A DNA stretch of 64,000 bases from Pedobacter riviphilus (GTDB lineage Bacteria > Bacteroidota > Bacteroidia > Sphingobacteriales > Sphingobacteriaceae): positions 1,240,001 to 1,304,000 of the forward strand of contig NZ_CP061171.1 in NCBI RefSeq assembly GCF_014692875.1, in the 5' to 3' direction. The stretch's first letter is position 1. Each line of letters starts with the position of its first letter. The notes under the pieces are model-generated. The model was not told where the DNA came from. It made no database searches and saw only the letters and a program-made list of their open reading frames with translations. Below are positions 9,847 to 19,158 of this stretch, piece by piece. The translations under genes and the position numbers were made by a program.

Positions 9847-10089
9847 CTGTTTGTAACAGCTTGTAGCCAAGTGATATGATCGAATCATTTAGATATGGTA
9901 ATGCATCTTTCTGGCGAGTTAGTAGTCGCACGTAGGACTTATCTGCTGCAGAATAAATCGGTAGTTAAGAATGGAGGATCAAATCTTTGAAAATATCTTA
10001 TTAAGCATTAAGTTGTTAACCCACTTATTATGGTGATTTACGTTAGGTAAATAACTAAATTTAAGCACGAGCAGATAAAAAACAGACAC

Positions 10090-12632
10090 ATGGAACATAC
10101 TTATAAAATAACCGGAATGAGCTGTCAGGGCTGCCAAAGCAAAGTTGAAAATGCACTGAATACCATTGATGGCGTTTCTGCAAAGGTATCATTGGAGTCT
10201 GCTGAAGCCGTCATAACAATGGAAAAACATGTTCCAACGGAAAAACTGCAGGAGGCTCTGTCTATCGCTGGACATTACAGCATTGAAATGCCTCCCCATG
10301 AAAAACATGTTATAAAAGCGACTGAAAATACAGATCATAACCGTCATGAATTATCCCAAGGACAAAATCCAAGCGCTCGAAAGCTTGGTGATAATGAAGC
10401 TGGAGGATTATTTTATTGTCCGATGCACTGCGAAGGTGAGCGGACTTATGATAAGCCAGGTCATTGCCCTGTGTGCGGAATGGACCTGATAAAACAGCCC
10501 GTACTTAAGCATACGGCAAAATTTACCTGTCCTATGCATCCTGAGATCATCAGCGACAAACCAGGCGCATGCCCAATCTGCGGCATGGATCTGATCTCTA
10601 CCGGAACGAATCGGGAAGAGGAAGATAAAACTTATGAAACCCTGCTCAAAAAATTCCAGGTAGCTACAATTTTTACTGTTCCCATTTTTGTTATTGCCAT
10701 GACAGAAATGCTTCCGAATAATCCCTTGTTTGATCTAGTGGAACTTAAATACTGGAACTGGGTTCAGTTTGTGCTTTCTATTCCGGTGGTTTTTTATGCC
10801 GCTTGGATGTTTTTTCAGCGGGCATGGCAATCTATAATGACCTGGAAGCTAAATATGTTTACCCTGATAGGAATTGGTGCAGGCGCAGCCTGGATCTTTA
10901 GTCTTGTTGCCCTTATTTTTCCTGGTGTTTTTCCAGATCAGTTTAAAACACATCATGGCACCATCTTCGTTTATTTTGAGGCAGCAACAGTGATACTTAC
11001 ATTGGTGCTACTTGGTCAGCTTTTGGAAGCCCGTGCCCATGGTAAAACCAACAGTGCCATTAAGGAACTACTGAAGCTGGCCCCGAATACAGCAACAAAA
11101 GTAGTTGGGGATAGGGAAACAACAGTATCTATTGATGACATCCACAAAGGAGACTTGTTGAGGGTAAAGCCTGGTGAAAAAATCCCGGTAGACGGTAGTA
11201 TTAAAACAGGGGAAGCATTAATTGATGAATCTATGATTTCCGGCGAACCCATTCCTGTGGAAAAAAACACCGGAGACAAGGTGAGTTCGGGCACGATCAA
11301 TGGAAATAAAACATTTGTCATGCTTGCGGAGAAGGTAGGCTCAGAAACACTTTTGTCACAGATCATCGAAATGGTGAATTCGGCAAGCCGCTCGAAAGCG
11401 CCCATCCAAAAAATGGCGGATAAAATCTCGGGTTATTTCGTGCCTGTTGTAGTATTGATTTCCATTGCAACGTTTGTGGTATGGGCAATATATGGCCCCG
11501 ATCCAGCCTACGTTTATGCTTTTGTAAATGCAATCGCAGTATTGATTATCGCATGTCCATGTGCGCTGGGCCTTGCTACTCCAATGTCGGTAATGGTAGG
11601 AGTGGGTAAGGGCGCCCAGTCTGGTATACTGATCAAGAATGCCGAATCTCTTGAAAAAATGAATGCAATTGATATCGTGGTTATCGACAAAACTGGTACG
11701 GTAACCGAAGGTAAACCTTCGGTAGAAAAAGTGGTCAGTGTAAATCCTGATTTTACAGAGAAGGATATGCTTGAAAAAATTATGGCTTTGAATAGCAGCA
11801 GCGAACATCCATTGGCCCATGCAACTTTACGTTATGGAGAAGAAAACAAAATAGATATTAAACCCATATCAAACTTTGAGGCGATTACAGGAAAGGGGGT
11901 AATGGGTAGTTTGGGGCGGAAAAACTAGCTTTTGGGAACCAAAAGTTAATGGAACATGTTAAAGCGACAATTGATCCTAAATTAGATGAACAGGTTAGTA
12001 CGGCTCAAAAGCAGGGTAAAACAGTTTCTTATCTCGCTGTAGGAAATAAAGCAATTGGATTTGTTGTTATTTCTGATAAGATCAAGCCTTCCAGCGCGGC
12101 GGCAATCCGAAAACTCCAAAATAAGGGGATCAAGGTAGTCATGTTTACAGGCGACAATAAGGATACAGCAAGAGCGGTAAGCGAAACCCTAGGTTTGGAC
12201 GGCTTTAAGGCTCAGATGCTGCCAGAAGATAAGCTCAATGAAATAAAAAAACTACAGGGGGAAGGCAAAAAGGTAGCCATGGCAGGTGATGGCATCAATG
12301 ATGCACCTGCACTTTCCCAGGCTGATATCGGTATAGCAATGGGCACGGGAACAGATGTAGCGATCCAGAGTGCCGCGATCACATTGGTAAAGGGAGATTT
12401 AAATGGGATCGCAAAAGCAAGTTTGTTGAGTCGCAAGGTCATGGCCAATATAAATGGAAACCTGTTTTTTGCCCTTGGATACAATATATTAGGCATTCCG
12501 ATAGCGGCAGGTATTTTATATCCGTTTTTTGGGATTTTGTTATCTCCAATGATCGCTGCACTCGCGATGAGCTTTAGTTCCGTTTCTGTTATCTTGAATT
12601 CCCTGAGATTGAGAAATGCAAAAATTGACTAA
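10090..12632 (+). pseudogene. copA: Copper-translocating P-type ATPase (CopA-like), one frameshift
   Basis: P1B ATPases pump Cu(I) out of the cytoplasm. Order of parts: an HMA metal-binding domain with GMSCQGC (residues ~9-15); two heavy-metal-binding mini-domains with YCPMHCEG...CPVCGMDL and FTCPMHPEI...CPICGMDL (~113-175); membrane helices; DESMISGEP; the ion-path motif CPCALG (~489); the phosphorylation site DKTGT (~532); SSEHPLAHA; then, in another frame, GDGINDAPALSQADIGIAMG and two last helices. The frame changes at 11910-11916 (TTTGGGG): one extra base there joins GKGVMGS to KLAFGNQKLMEHVKATID. With that correction all parts are present. No copper-sensing regulator gene is adjacent. 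Confidence 0.9.
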
Positions 12633-12730
12633 TATTTTTTAAAATCCTTTAAGGAAAAATTATTCCAGTACCCCAACTTTTCCGCTTGATCCTTGATCGC
12701 TACCTTCACACAAATAAAATGAATTCTATA

Positions 12731-12766
12731 AACAAAAAAACCTTTCATTTCTGAAAGGTTTTTGTT
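12731..12766 (-). terminator. Terminator of the second tRNA unit, probably bidirectional
   Basis: ACCTTTC pairs with GAAAGGT, extended by A and T runs on both sides, so it can end both the copA transcript and the minus-strand tRNA transcript. Confidence 0.85.
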
Positions 12767-12780
12767 CGATTTTTTGTGTG

Positions 12781-12864
12781 TACTCGGGGCGGGAATCGAA
12801 CCCGCACGCCTTTGAAAGCACAGGATTTTAAGTCCTGCGTGTCTACCAGTTCCACCACCCGAGC
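12781..12864 (-). tRNA. tRNA-Leu(TAA), copy 2
   Basis: Same 84-nt sequence as the copy at 4418-4501, with anticodon TAA and type II variable arm. It again follows tRNA-Gly on the minus strand. Confidence 0.97.
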
Positions 12865-12906
12865 ATTAGCCGCTGCCGATCTCCACCGGCTTGGTTAACT
12901 TTAAAA

Positions 12907-12934
12907 TAAATGCCTTCTGGTAGGAAGGCATTTA
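12907..12934 (-). repeat. Hairpin between tRNA-Gly and tRNA-Leu, copy 2
   Basis: Same 11-bp stem and loop as at 4543-4570. The spacer sequence next to it (12868-12890) differs from copy 1 and a few bases are added before tRNA-Gly, so the two cassettes are not a very recent exact copy throughout. Confidence 0.7.
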
Positions 12935-12939
12935 TTTGG

Positions 12940-13012
<73 letters not shown>

Positions 13013-13106
13013 ATTTACAAAACTGATGTTGTTGTTTCGTTTTGGTGATGCAAATATAGGCAGATTTATATTTCTGTCAAGAGATTTCTTGTTAAAAATT
13101 TAATAT

Positions 13107-13594
13107 TTAATTTAAATTGCTGGCTTTCAGTACAAGTAAAATTAAATCAGTTTCAAAACCTTTTGCCTGAAGGTAGCTCATCAACTTATTTTTTCTTTTA
13201 AACGGATCATTTTCGTTTAAACCTTCTGCTTTTTTTAAAGCTAATTTTTCGATGGTTTGTATATAATCATCATCATCGATGCTATAAATTGCCTTTTGCA
13301 AAATTTTATCGGGTACCCCTTTAATTTTAAACCTTGTTTAATTTTAACACGCCCCCAGTGTTTGATGTTAAATTTACCTGATGCATAACTTTTAGCAAAC
13401 CTTTCTTCATTTAAAAAATTATTCAAAATCAGTTCGCTTATAATTTCTTCCAGTTCATCGCCACGCATTCCCCATTCTACCAGTTTATACCGCACTTCCT
13501 TTTGCGAACGCTCCTGGTAAACACAAAAACTTTCGGCTTTTACCAATGCTTGTTTTTTATCTAATAATACTGCTTCTTGTTTACCGCTTTTCAT
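13107..13594 (-). pseudogene. recX: RecX-family regulator of RecA, frameshifted
   Basis: RecX proteins bind RecA and limit its filaments. The N-terminal frame carries the typical repeats CVYQERSQKEVRYKLVEWG and LILNNFLNEERFAKSYASGKF followed by WGRVKIKQGLKLKG; the C-terminal frame has KAIYSIDDDDYIQTIEKLALKKA and YLQAKGFETDLI. They are in different frames, and adding one C to the plus-strand run 13316-13319 (a G run in the gene) restores KGVPDKILQKAIYSI. With this fix the protein is about 160 residues, normal for the family. It is divergent from murF-alr. Confidence 0.83.
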
Positions 13595-13655
13595 AATTAA
13601 TTACTGAAATTCGTAAAAATAAAAGCGATTACCGTATTTTTCTGAATATAATAAC

Positions 13656-16115
13656 ATGCAAAATCCAATATACACCATCACCAAAATAGCCGAAATTTTA
13701 AATGCCGATGCCAAATTAATTGATGGACAGGTAATTATTCAATATTTGGTGGTTGATAGCCGTTCGGTGCTGGTCCCTGAAAACGCTGTGTTTTTTGCCC
13801 TGTCTTCGCACCGCAATGGGCATGAGTTTATTAAAGATGCTTACACAAAGGAAATCAGGAATTTTGTAATTACCGAACCTAAATACATTAACGAATATCC
13901 TGATTGCAATTTTTTACTGGTTGATGATACTTTGGTGGCGCTACAAAAGCTTGCCATTGAACACCGGAATAAATTTGACCTGAAAACAATCGGCATTACT
14001 GGGAGTAATGGAAAAACAATCGTTAAAGAATGGCTTTACCAGCTTTTGGCTGCCGATTTTAATATTGTTAAAAGCCCGAAAAGTTATAATTCACAAATAG
14101 GTGTGCCGCTTTCGGTATGGCAGATTGAGGCCGATCATACGCTCGGCATTTTTGAAGCGGGCATCTCTGCAGTTAATGAGATGCAGCACTTAGCAGAAAT
14201 TATCCGTCCTGAAATCGGAATCTTAACCAATATCGGTGAGGCACATGCAGAAGGATTTGCTTCTAAAAAGGAAAAACTAACCGAGAAACTGAAGCTTTTT
14301 GCTACTTCCGAACTATTTATTTATTCGCCTGAATATGTAACCGAAATTACAGCAAAAGAACTTCCTGGTAAAAAACAGTTTAGTTGGAGCAGTAAACAAA
14401 CAGCAGATCTTCAGGTTATTGCCGTTGAACCCATTGAAGGAAACTGTTATTTACGTGCCATTTATCAAAATAGAGAAATTGAATGCATTTTGCCTTTTAA
14501 AGATAAAGCTTCGATAGAAAATGGAATGATCTGCTGGGCAACCTTATTGGCTTTAGGTTATACACCAGAGCAAGCCGATTTACGTTTAGAAAAGCTGAGT
14601 CATGTGAGTATGCGTTTAGAGCTGAAAAACGGGATTAACCAATGTTCCATTATCGACGATTCTTACAGTGCCGATATTTCTTCATTGGCCATTGCCCTTG
14701 ATTTTTTAAATCAACAGAATCAGCACGAAAAGAAAACGGTTATCCTTTCCGAATTATTTGAAACGGGCAGAGATGATTTAGATTTATACACAGAAATAGC
14801 CGAACTGCTTTTACAGAAGAAAGTAAACCGACTAATTGGAATTGGGACTCACATTTCGAAGTATGGCAGCCTCTTTAAGTTTGAGACACAGTTTTTCGAC
14901 GATACGAATGCTTTTATCGATGCTTTTCCTGGTTTACAGTTTAACCACGAAACCATATTGGTAAAAGGAGCCAGGCGGTTCGAATTTGGCCGGATTAGTA
15001 AACTCCTTACCCAGAAAATACACGATACGGTTTTAGAAATCGACCTGAATGCCATGGTGAATAACCTGCAGTTTTACCGCTCTAAAATTAAGCCTGGTGT
15101 TAAAATAATGGCCATGGTTAAGGCCTTTTCATATGGAAGCGGAAGTTTCGAAATTGCCAATTTACTACAGTTCCATAAAGTGGATTATCTGGCGGTAGCT
15201 TATGCCGATGAAGGCATTGCTTTACGTAAAGCGGGTATTACTTTGCCCATTATGGTGATGAGCCCTGAGGAATCTGCTTTCGATGCCCTTATTAAACACA
15301 AGCTCGAACCTGAAATTTACAGCATAGAAATTCTGGATAGTTTTTTAAATGCGCTGTCTGATTATGATTTCGATTACCCGATCCACGTTAAAATAGATAG
15401 TGGCATGCACCGTTTGGGCTTTGATCAGCCAGAAATTGATGCATTGTGTAATGTGCTGAGAGATTCGGCGAGGGTAAAAGTTCAAAGTATTTTTTCTCAC
15501 CTGGTGGCAAGCGATGCTGCAGAACACGATGGCTTTACCCAACAACAAATTGAAAGATTTAAAATCATCGCGAATCAGTTGGTCGATGTTTTAGGCTATA
15601 AACCGCTGCTGCATATTTCTAATACTTCTGGCATTTCGCGCTGGCCCGAAGGGCAAATGGATATGGTACGTTTGGGCATAGGTTTGTATGGTTTTGATTC
15701 TGCTTTAACCAATAACCGGGGTTTGCAGACTGTAATGGTACTAAAAACTACGGTTACCCAAGTGAAAACTCTAGCTCCGGGCGAAACTGTTGGATATAGC
15801 AGGAAAGGCGTAATGCCAAATGGCGGAAAAATTGCCACTGTAAAAATTGGCTATGCTGATGGATACACCAGGTATTTTGGTAATGGTGTTGGTAAAATGC
15901 TCATTAATGGCCATTTGGTGCCTACAATTGGCTCGATTTGTATGGATATGACCATGTTGGATATTACAGGAATTGATGTGAAACCTGGCGACGAAGCTAT
16001 TGTTTTTAATAAAGAACATACCATTATGCAGTTAGCAGAAGATATTGGTACTATTCCGTATGAAATTCTGACCAATATCTCGCAAAGAGTTAAAAGGGTT
16101 TATTTTTATGAGTAA
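13656..16115 (+). CDS. murF-alr: Bifunctional UDP-MurNAc-tripeptide:D-Ala-D-Ala ligase / alanine racemase
   Basis: An 819-residue fusion typical of Bacteroidota that joins the MurF ligase of peptidoglycan synthesis to the racemase that supplies D-alanine. The MurF half (about 1-455) has the ATP loop GITGSNGKT near residue 113 and EAGISAVNEM. The Alr half begins near VLEIDLNAMVNNLQFYRSKI and holds the PLP lysine in MAMVKAFSYGSG (Lys489), HVKIDSGMHRLGF, and the catalytic tyrosine region ETVGYSRKG plus GSICMDMTMLDITG. The protein is complete. The start ATG at 13656 fits the usual MurF N-terminus. It acts in the cytoplasm. Confidence 0.96.
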   Translation: MQNPIYTITKIAEILNADAKLIDGQVIIQYLVVDSRSVLVPENAVFFALSSHRNGHEFIKDAYTKEIRNFVITEPKYINEYPDCNFLLVDDTLVALQKLAIEHRNKFDLKTIGITGSNGKTIVKEWLYQLLAADFNIVKSPKSYNSQIGVPLSVWQIEADHTLGIFEAGISAVNEMQHLAEIIRPEIGILTNIGEAHAEGFASKKEKLTEKLKLFATSELFIYSPEYVTEITAKELPGKKQFSWSSKQTADLQVIAVEPIEGNCYLRAIYQNREIECILPFKDKASIENGMICWATLLALGYTPEQADLRLEKLSHVSMRLELKNGINQCSIIDDSYSADISSLAIALDFLNQQNQHEKKTVILSELFETGRDDLDLYTEIAELLLQKKVNRLIGIGTHISKYGSLFKFETQFFDDTNAFIDAFPGLQFNHETILVKGARRFEFGRISKLLTQKIHDTVLEIDLNAMVNNLQFYRSKIKPGVKIMAMVKAFSYGSGSFEIANLLQFHKVDYLAVAYADEGIALRKAGITLPIMVMSPEESAFDALIKHKLEPEIYSIEILDSFLNALSDYDFDYPIHVKIDSGMHRLGFDQPEIDALCNVLRDSARVKVQSIFSHLVASDAAEHDGFTQQQIERFKIIANQLVDVLGYKPLLHISNTSGISRWPEGQMDMVRLGIGLYGFDSALTNNRGLQTVMVLKTTVTQVKTLAPGETVGYSRKGVMPNGGKIATVKIGYADGYTRYFGNGVGKMLINGHLVPTIGSICMDMTMLDITGIDVKPGDEAIVFNKEHTIMQLAEDIGTIPYEILTNISQRVKRVYFYE

Positions 16116-16250
16116 GAGAATTGTTGTTTTATTGTGGGCAAAAGGGGTAAAAGACTATCATCGGAAAAGAAAAACGGCCTATTGTTAGCCGGATCATCAA
16201 ACAATATAACAATCCTAACCATTTAACCATATTTTTCCTAAGTTTGCATC

Positions 16251-16841
16251 ATGAACAAAGTCGGGAAAGCTATTTTAAACTATTTAATTAAAGGTTTATT
16301 AATTGTTGTACCCATTGCCGTAAGTATTTTTATTGTAGTTTGGGCGGTTACAACTGTTGATAGCTGGTTAAATGTAAACAATATTTTAGGGGTAAACCCT
16401 AATACAGGAGAAAGCCGGAATATTCCTGGCTTAGGTTTGTTGACGGTTTTAGCTATTATTTTGCTTGCTGGCATTTTTGTAACCAATCTGGTAACCGAAC
16501 CTATGTACAATTGGTTCCAGCGGATCATGCAGCGTTTACCTTTACTTAATTTTATCTATTCATCTATAAAAGATTTAACAGAGGCTTTTGTTGGCGATGA
16601 AAAGAAATTTAACCACCCCGTGCTGGTTGAGGTAGAGGGAGGCCTAAAAAAGATTGGCTTTTTAACTCAAAACGATCTGCATAAACTCAACCTTCCGGAT
16701 GAAGTTGCAGTATACTTTCCACTTTCTTACTCTTTTGCAGGCCAGCTTTGCATTGTAAGAAGAGATAAGGTAACTGATTTGCATATGACAGCAGCTGATG
16801 CCATGAAACTGGTGGTTAGCGGTGGCGTAAGTGGACTATAA
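16251..16841 (+). CDS. DUF502 family integral membrane protein
   Basis: 196 residues with two N-terminal membrane segments (LLIVVPIAVSIFIVVWAVTTV and LGLLTVLAIILLAGIFVTNLV) followed by the family motif LPLLNFIYSSIKDLTEAFVGD and a soluble C-terminal part ending MKLVVSGGV. The pattern matches DUF502, a widespread family without a known function. It stands alone 135 bp after murF-alr and ends just ahead of arsC. Confidence 0.88.
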   Translation: MNKVGKAILNYLIKGLLIVVPIAVSIFIVVWAVTTVDSWLNVNNILGVNPNTGESRNIPGLGLLTVLAIILLAGIFVTNLVTEPMYNWFQRIMQRLPLLNFIYSSIKDLTEAFVGDEKKFNHPVLVEVEGGLKKIGFLTQNDLHKLNLPDEVAVYFPLSYSFAGQLCIVRRDKVTDLHMTAADAMKLVVSGGVSGL

Positions 16842-16851
16842 CCATTTCTAT

Positions 16852-17196
16852 ATGATTACGATTTATCACAATAACCGCTGTACCAAAAGCCGTTGTGCTT
16901 TAGAGGAGCTTGAAAAAAGCGGAAAAGATTTCGAAGTGGTTTATTATTTGGAAACCCCGCCCAATAAAAGTGAACTCGAAGAAATTATTCGAAAACTGGG
17001 TATTAAACCATTGGAATTGATCCGTAAAGGGGAAAAGGTTTTTATTGAAAATTATAAAGGAAAAACCTTAACCGATGAAGAATGGGTTGAAGCCATGATT
17101 ACGCATCCAATTTTAATTGAAAGACCGATTATTGTTTCAGGAGATCAGGCAGTTATCGCCAGACCAACCGAAAAAATAAAAGAGATTTTGGGATAA
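16852..17196 (+). CDS. arsC: ArsC-family arsenate reductase
   Basis: 114 residues. The ATG at 16852 is preferred to the GTG at 16831, which overlaps the DUF502 gene, because it gives the standard thioredoxin-fold opening ITIYHNNRCTKSRCALEELEK with the catalytic Cys at residue 10. LETPPNKSELEEIIRKLG, LIRKGE and the ending ERPIIVSGDQAVIARP are family features. Glutaredoxin-coupled enzymes of this type reduce arsenate, but many Bacteroidota members are of unproven function, and no arsB or arsR is adjacent. Confidence 0.88.
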   Translation: MITIYHNNRCTKSRCALEELEKSGKDFEVVYYLETPPNKSELEEIIRKLGIKPLELIRKGEKVFIENYKGKTLTDEEWVEAMITHPILIERPIIVSGDQAVIARPTEKIKEILG

Positions 17197-17250
17197 ATTC
17201 AGCATGACGATCGCGTTTGGAAATGTACTTCGAAGTACAATCTGCAGAAT

Positions 17251-17745
17251 CTAAAAAATATTCTTGAAACTAAACAAAATGCAGATGGCAATGATAAAAC
17301 CAACAAGCAGCCTCGAATAGTACTCGCGGATAAAAAGCCCGCATAAAATCAGCATATCGTCGTCCACATTGCTATGTAACATGCCATTTCCACTTGAAGC
17401 ATTGAACAAGATCTGTTTATCCTGATGGTTGTTTAACGACCACCGGCTTAACCAGCTGTTTTGAAAGCTCCAATCAAAAGTATCGCCAGAGGCAAATACA
17501 ATTTTGGCCTTAAAACGAAGCCAGTCGTAAGTAATTATAGCTAAGATCTCATTCTGATTATTCAGTAATTTAGTTTCAGGTTTAGAATATCCTTCACTTT
17601 TTAACAGGTAAATACCGGCCTGGGTAGTGGCTATAGCCGAATTTTTCCACGAACTAAAATTCAGCGAAAATTTTAATAGCCCGTTCTTAAATACCTGATA
17701 ATTACTATCAAATAAACCTTTTCTCCAATTTAATACCTGTTCCAT
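17251..17745 (-). CDS. W-rich protein with C-terminal membrane anchor, paralogue 1
   Basis: 164 residues, family not recognised. It is a diverged copy of the upstream neighbour at 17770: both open with a NW-K-xW/xL-xxNxQxF pattern, share an ITYDxxRFKA/ITYDSWKSKA strand, a WxxQW/WLSRW block and a D-D-L-I-G-L-F-I stretch before a hydrophobic C-terminal helix (LLVGFIIAICILFSF). The repeated aromatic beta strands recall the tubby/LURP-one fold, but that is only an impression. 24 bp separate the two genes, so they are co-transcribed. Confidence 0.65.
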   Translation of the reverse strand: MEQVLNWRKGLFDSNYQVFKNGLLKFSLNFSSWKNSAIATTQAGIYLLKSEGYSKPETKLLNNQNEILAIITYDWLRFKAKIVFASGDTFDWSFQNSWLSRWSLNNHQDKQILFNASSGNGMLHSNVDDDMLILCGLFIREYYSRLLVGFIIAICILFSFKNIF

Positions 17746-17769
17746 CTCACAAAAGGATTTAATTTAAAA

Positions 17770-18273
17770 TTAATGATGGCGAAGTGTTGATGTCGAAATA
17801 ATCGGAACGATACAGGCAATAATTAGAACTGCGCGTTTATGGTACACCTGTTTAATAAATAAACCGGCTATTATTAATAAATTATTATCTGTATCAGAAG
17901 ATATAGCGCCACTGTTGTTGCCCGATGTGTACATAATGTGCGCATCTTTATAATTGCTTACCGTCCATTGCGATTTCCAGATTCCGGTCGATTTCCACTC
18001 GTACTGTTCTCCGGTGTTTAAGCTGATTAGTGCTTTTGATTTCCAGCTGTCGTAAGTGATAACTGCGACCACGCCACCTGTTTTTCTGTCAATTACCTTT
18101 GTGCTCGATTGCCAGAAACCTTCGTTTACAAATTGATAGTTTTTATCCTCAAGCATACTTTCGGCATTACTCTTCCAGGTTTCGAATGTGATCATCCCTT
18201 TCTGAACACCATCTGCAAAGAGTTGAAAGTTGCCACTAAGCCAATTGCTTTTCCAGTTGATAAATTTCGACAT
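17770..18273 (-). CDS. W-rich protein with C-terminal membrane anchor, paralogue 2
   Basis: 167 residues, family not recognised. It is rich in Trp/Lys strands (FINWKSNWLSGNFQLF, ITFETWKSN, VITYDSWKSKALI, WKSTGIWKSQW) and ends in a hydrophobic segment (AVLIIACIVPIIS). The first gene of a two-gene unit with its paralogue at 17251. No signal peptide is seen, so the beta domain is probably cytoplasmic with a C-terminal tail anchor. Confidence 0.65.
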   Translation of the reverse strand: MSKFINWKSNWLSGNFQLFADGVQKGMITFETWKSNAESMLEDKNYQFVNEGFWQSSTKVIDRKTGGVVAVITYDSWKSKALISLNTGEQYEWKSTGIWKSQWTVSNYKDAHIMYTSGNNSGAISSDTDNNLLIIAGLFIKQVYHKRAVLIIACIVPIISTSTLRHH

Positions 18274-18321
18274 TTTAGATGCTTTTTATTTTAGATACCA
18301 GTTAGTTAAAGTTGTTACAAT

Positions 18322-18354
18322 AAAAAAAGTGCTTATTGTTTGTAAGCACTTTTT
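18322..18354 (-). terminator. Terminator, probably of the LOG gene
   Basis: AAAAAGTGCTTA pairs with TAAGCACTTTTT around a 7-nt loop, with A and T runs on either side. It lies downstream of the minus-strand LOG gene and upstream of the W-rich pair. Confidence 0.85.
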
Positions 18355-18433
18355 CAGTATGCAATTTTCAGTTAATAGTTTTCAATTAGCTACAGGCAAG
18401 TACCAATGACTAATGAACCATTGAACCAATCTA

Positions 18434-19141
18434 CTAGAAATTCGGTTTAAGTACATATTTATCGTAGAAACGGAAAATGTGCTCTGCAGCTTCTTCGGCG
18501 GTATCTACCAACCGGAAAAGATTTAAATCTTCTTCGTGGATATTGTGTTCCTTCTGCAACATCGTTCCTTTAATCCAATCAATTAATCCTCCCCAATAAT
18601 CAACACCCACCAATACGATTGGGAAACGGGCAATTTTTCCGGTCTGGATTAAGGTTAAAGCTTCAAATAGCTCATCCATGGTGCCAAAACCACCTGGTAA
18701 CACCACAAAACCCTGGCTATATTTCATGAACATGACTTTGCGCACAAAGAAATAATCAAACTCCAGTAATTTATTATGATCGATATATTTATTGTGGAAC
18801 TGCTCAAAAGGCAACTCGATGTTTAAACCTACCGATTTACCCCCATTGGTATGGGCACCTTTGTTACCAGCCTCCATAATACCAGGGCCACCGCCAGTAA
18901 TTACGCCATAACCTCTATCGGTTAATAATTTACCGCACTGCTCTGCCAACTGGTAATATCGGTGTGTTTGGGCAGTACGTGCCGAACCATAAATGGTAAC
19001 GCACGGACCAATTTTAGCTAGTTTTTCAAAGCCGTCTACAAATTCGGCCATGATTTTAAAAATTTGCCAAGAGTCGGTTACTTTGATTTCTTGCCAGTCT
19101 TTGTTTTCGAAAGCACTTCTAATTTTTTCTTCACTCGTCAT
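18434..19141 (-). CDS. LOG family protein (TIGR00730 Rossmann-fold)
   Basis: 235 residues. The two family motifs are clear: GGGPGIMEAGNKGAH (about residues 80-94) and PGGFGTMDELFEALTLIQTGK (about 148-168). Characterised members are nucleoside 5'-monophosphate phosphoribohydrolases that release free base, known in plants as cytokinin-activating LOG enzymes. The in vivo substrate here is unknown. It lies 17 bp after the symporter gene on the same strand, suggesting co-transcription. Confidence 0.9.
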   Translation of the reverse strand: MTSEEKIRSAFENKDWQEIKVTDSWQIFKIMAEFVDGFEKLAKIGPCVTIYGSARTAQTHRYYQLAEQCGKLLTDRGYGVITGGGPGIMEAGNKGAHTNGGKSVGLNIELPFEQFHNKYIDHNKLLEFDYFFVRKVMFMKYSQGFVVLPGGFGTMDELFEALTLIQTGKIARFPIVLVGVDYWGGLIDWIKGTMLQKEHNIHEEDLNLFRLVDTAEEAAEHIFRFYDKYVLKPNF

Positions 19142-19158
19142 ATACTGTTATTCTAATA

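Noticed and set aside
16239..16246. TAAGTTTG just before the DUF502 start (and TATTTTTG before recR) as Bacteroidota -7 promoter boxes
   Set aside because: The -7 box consensus TAnnTTTG fits, but I found no TTTG -33 box at the right spacing, and the start codon would be almost leaderless. Not strong enough to list.
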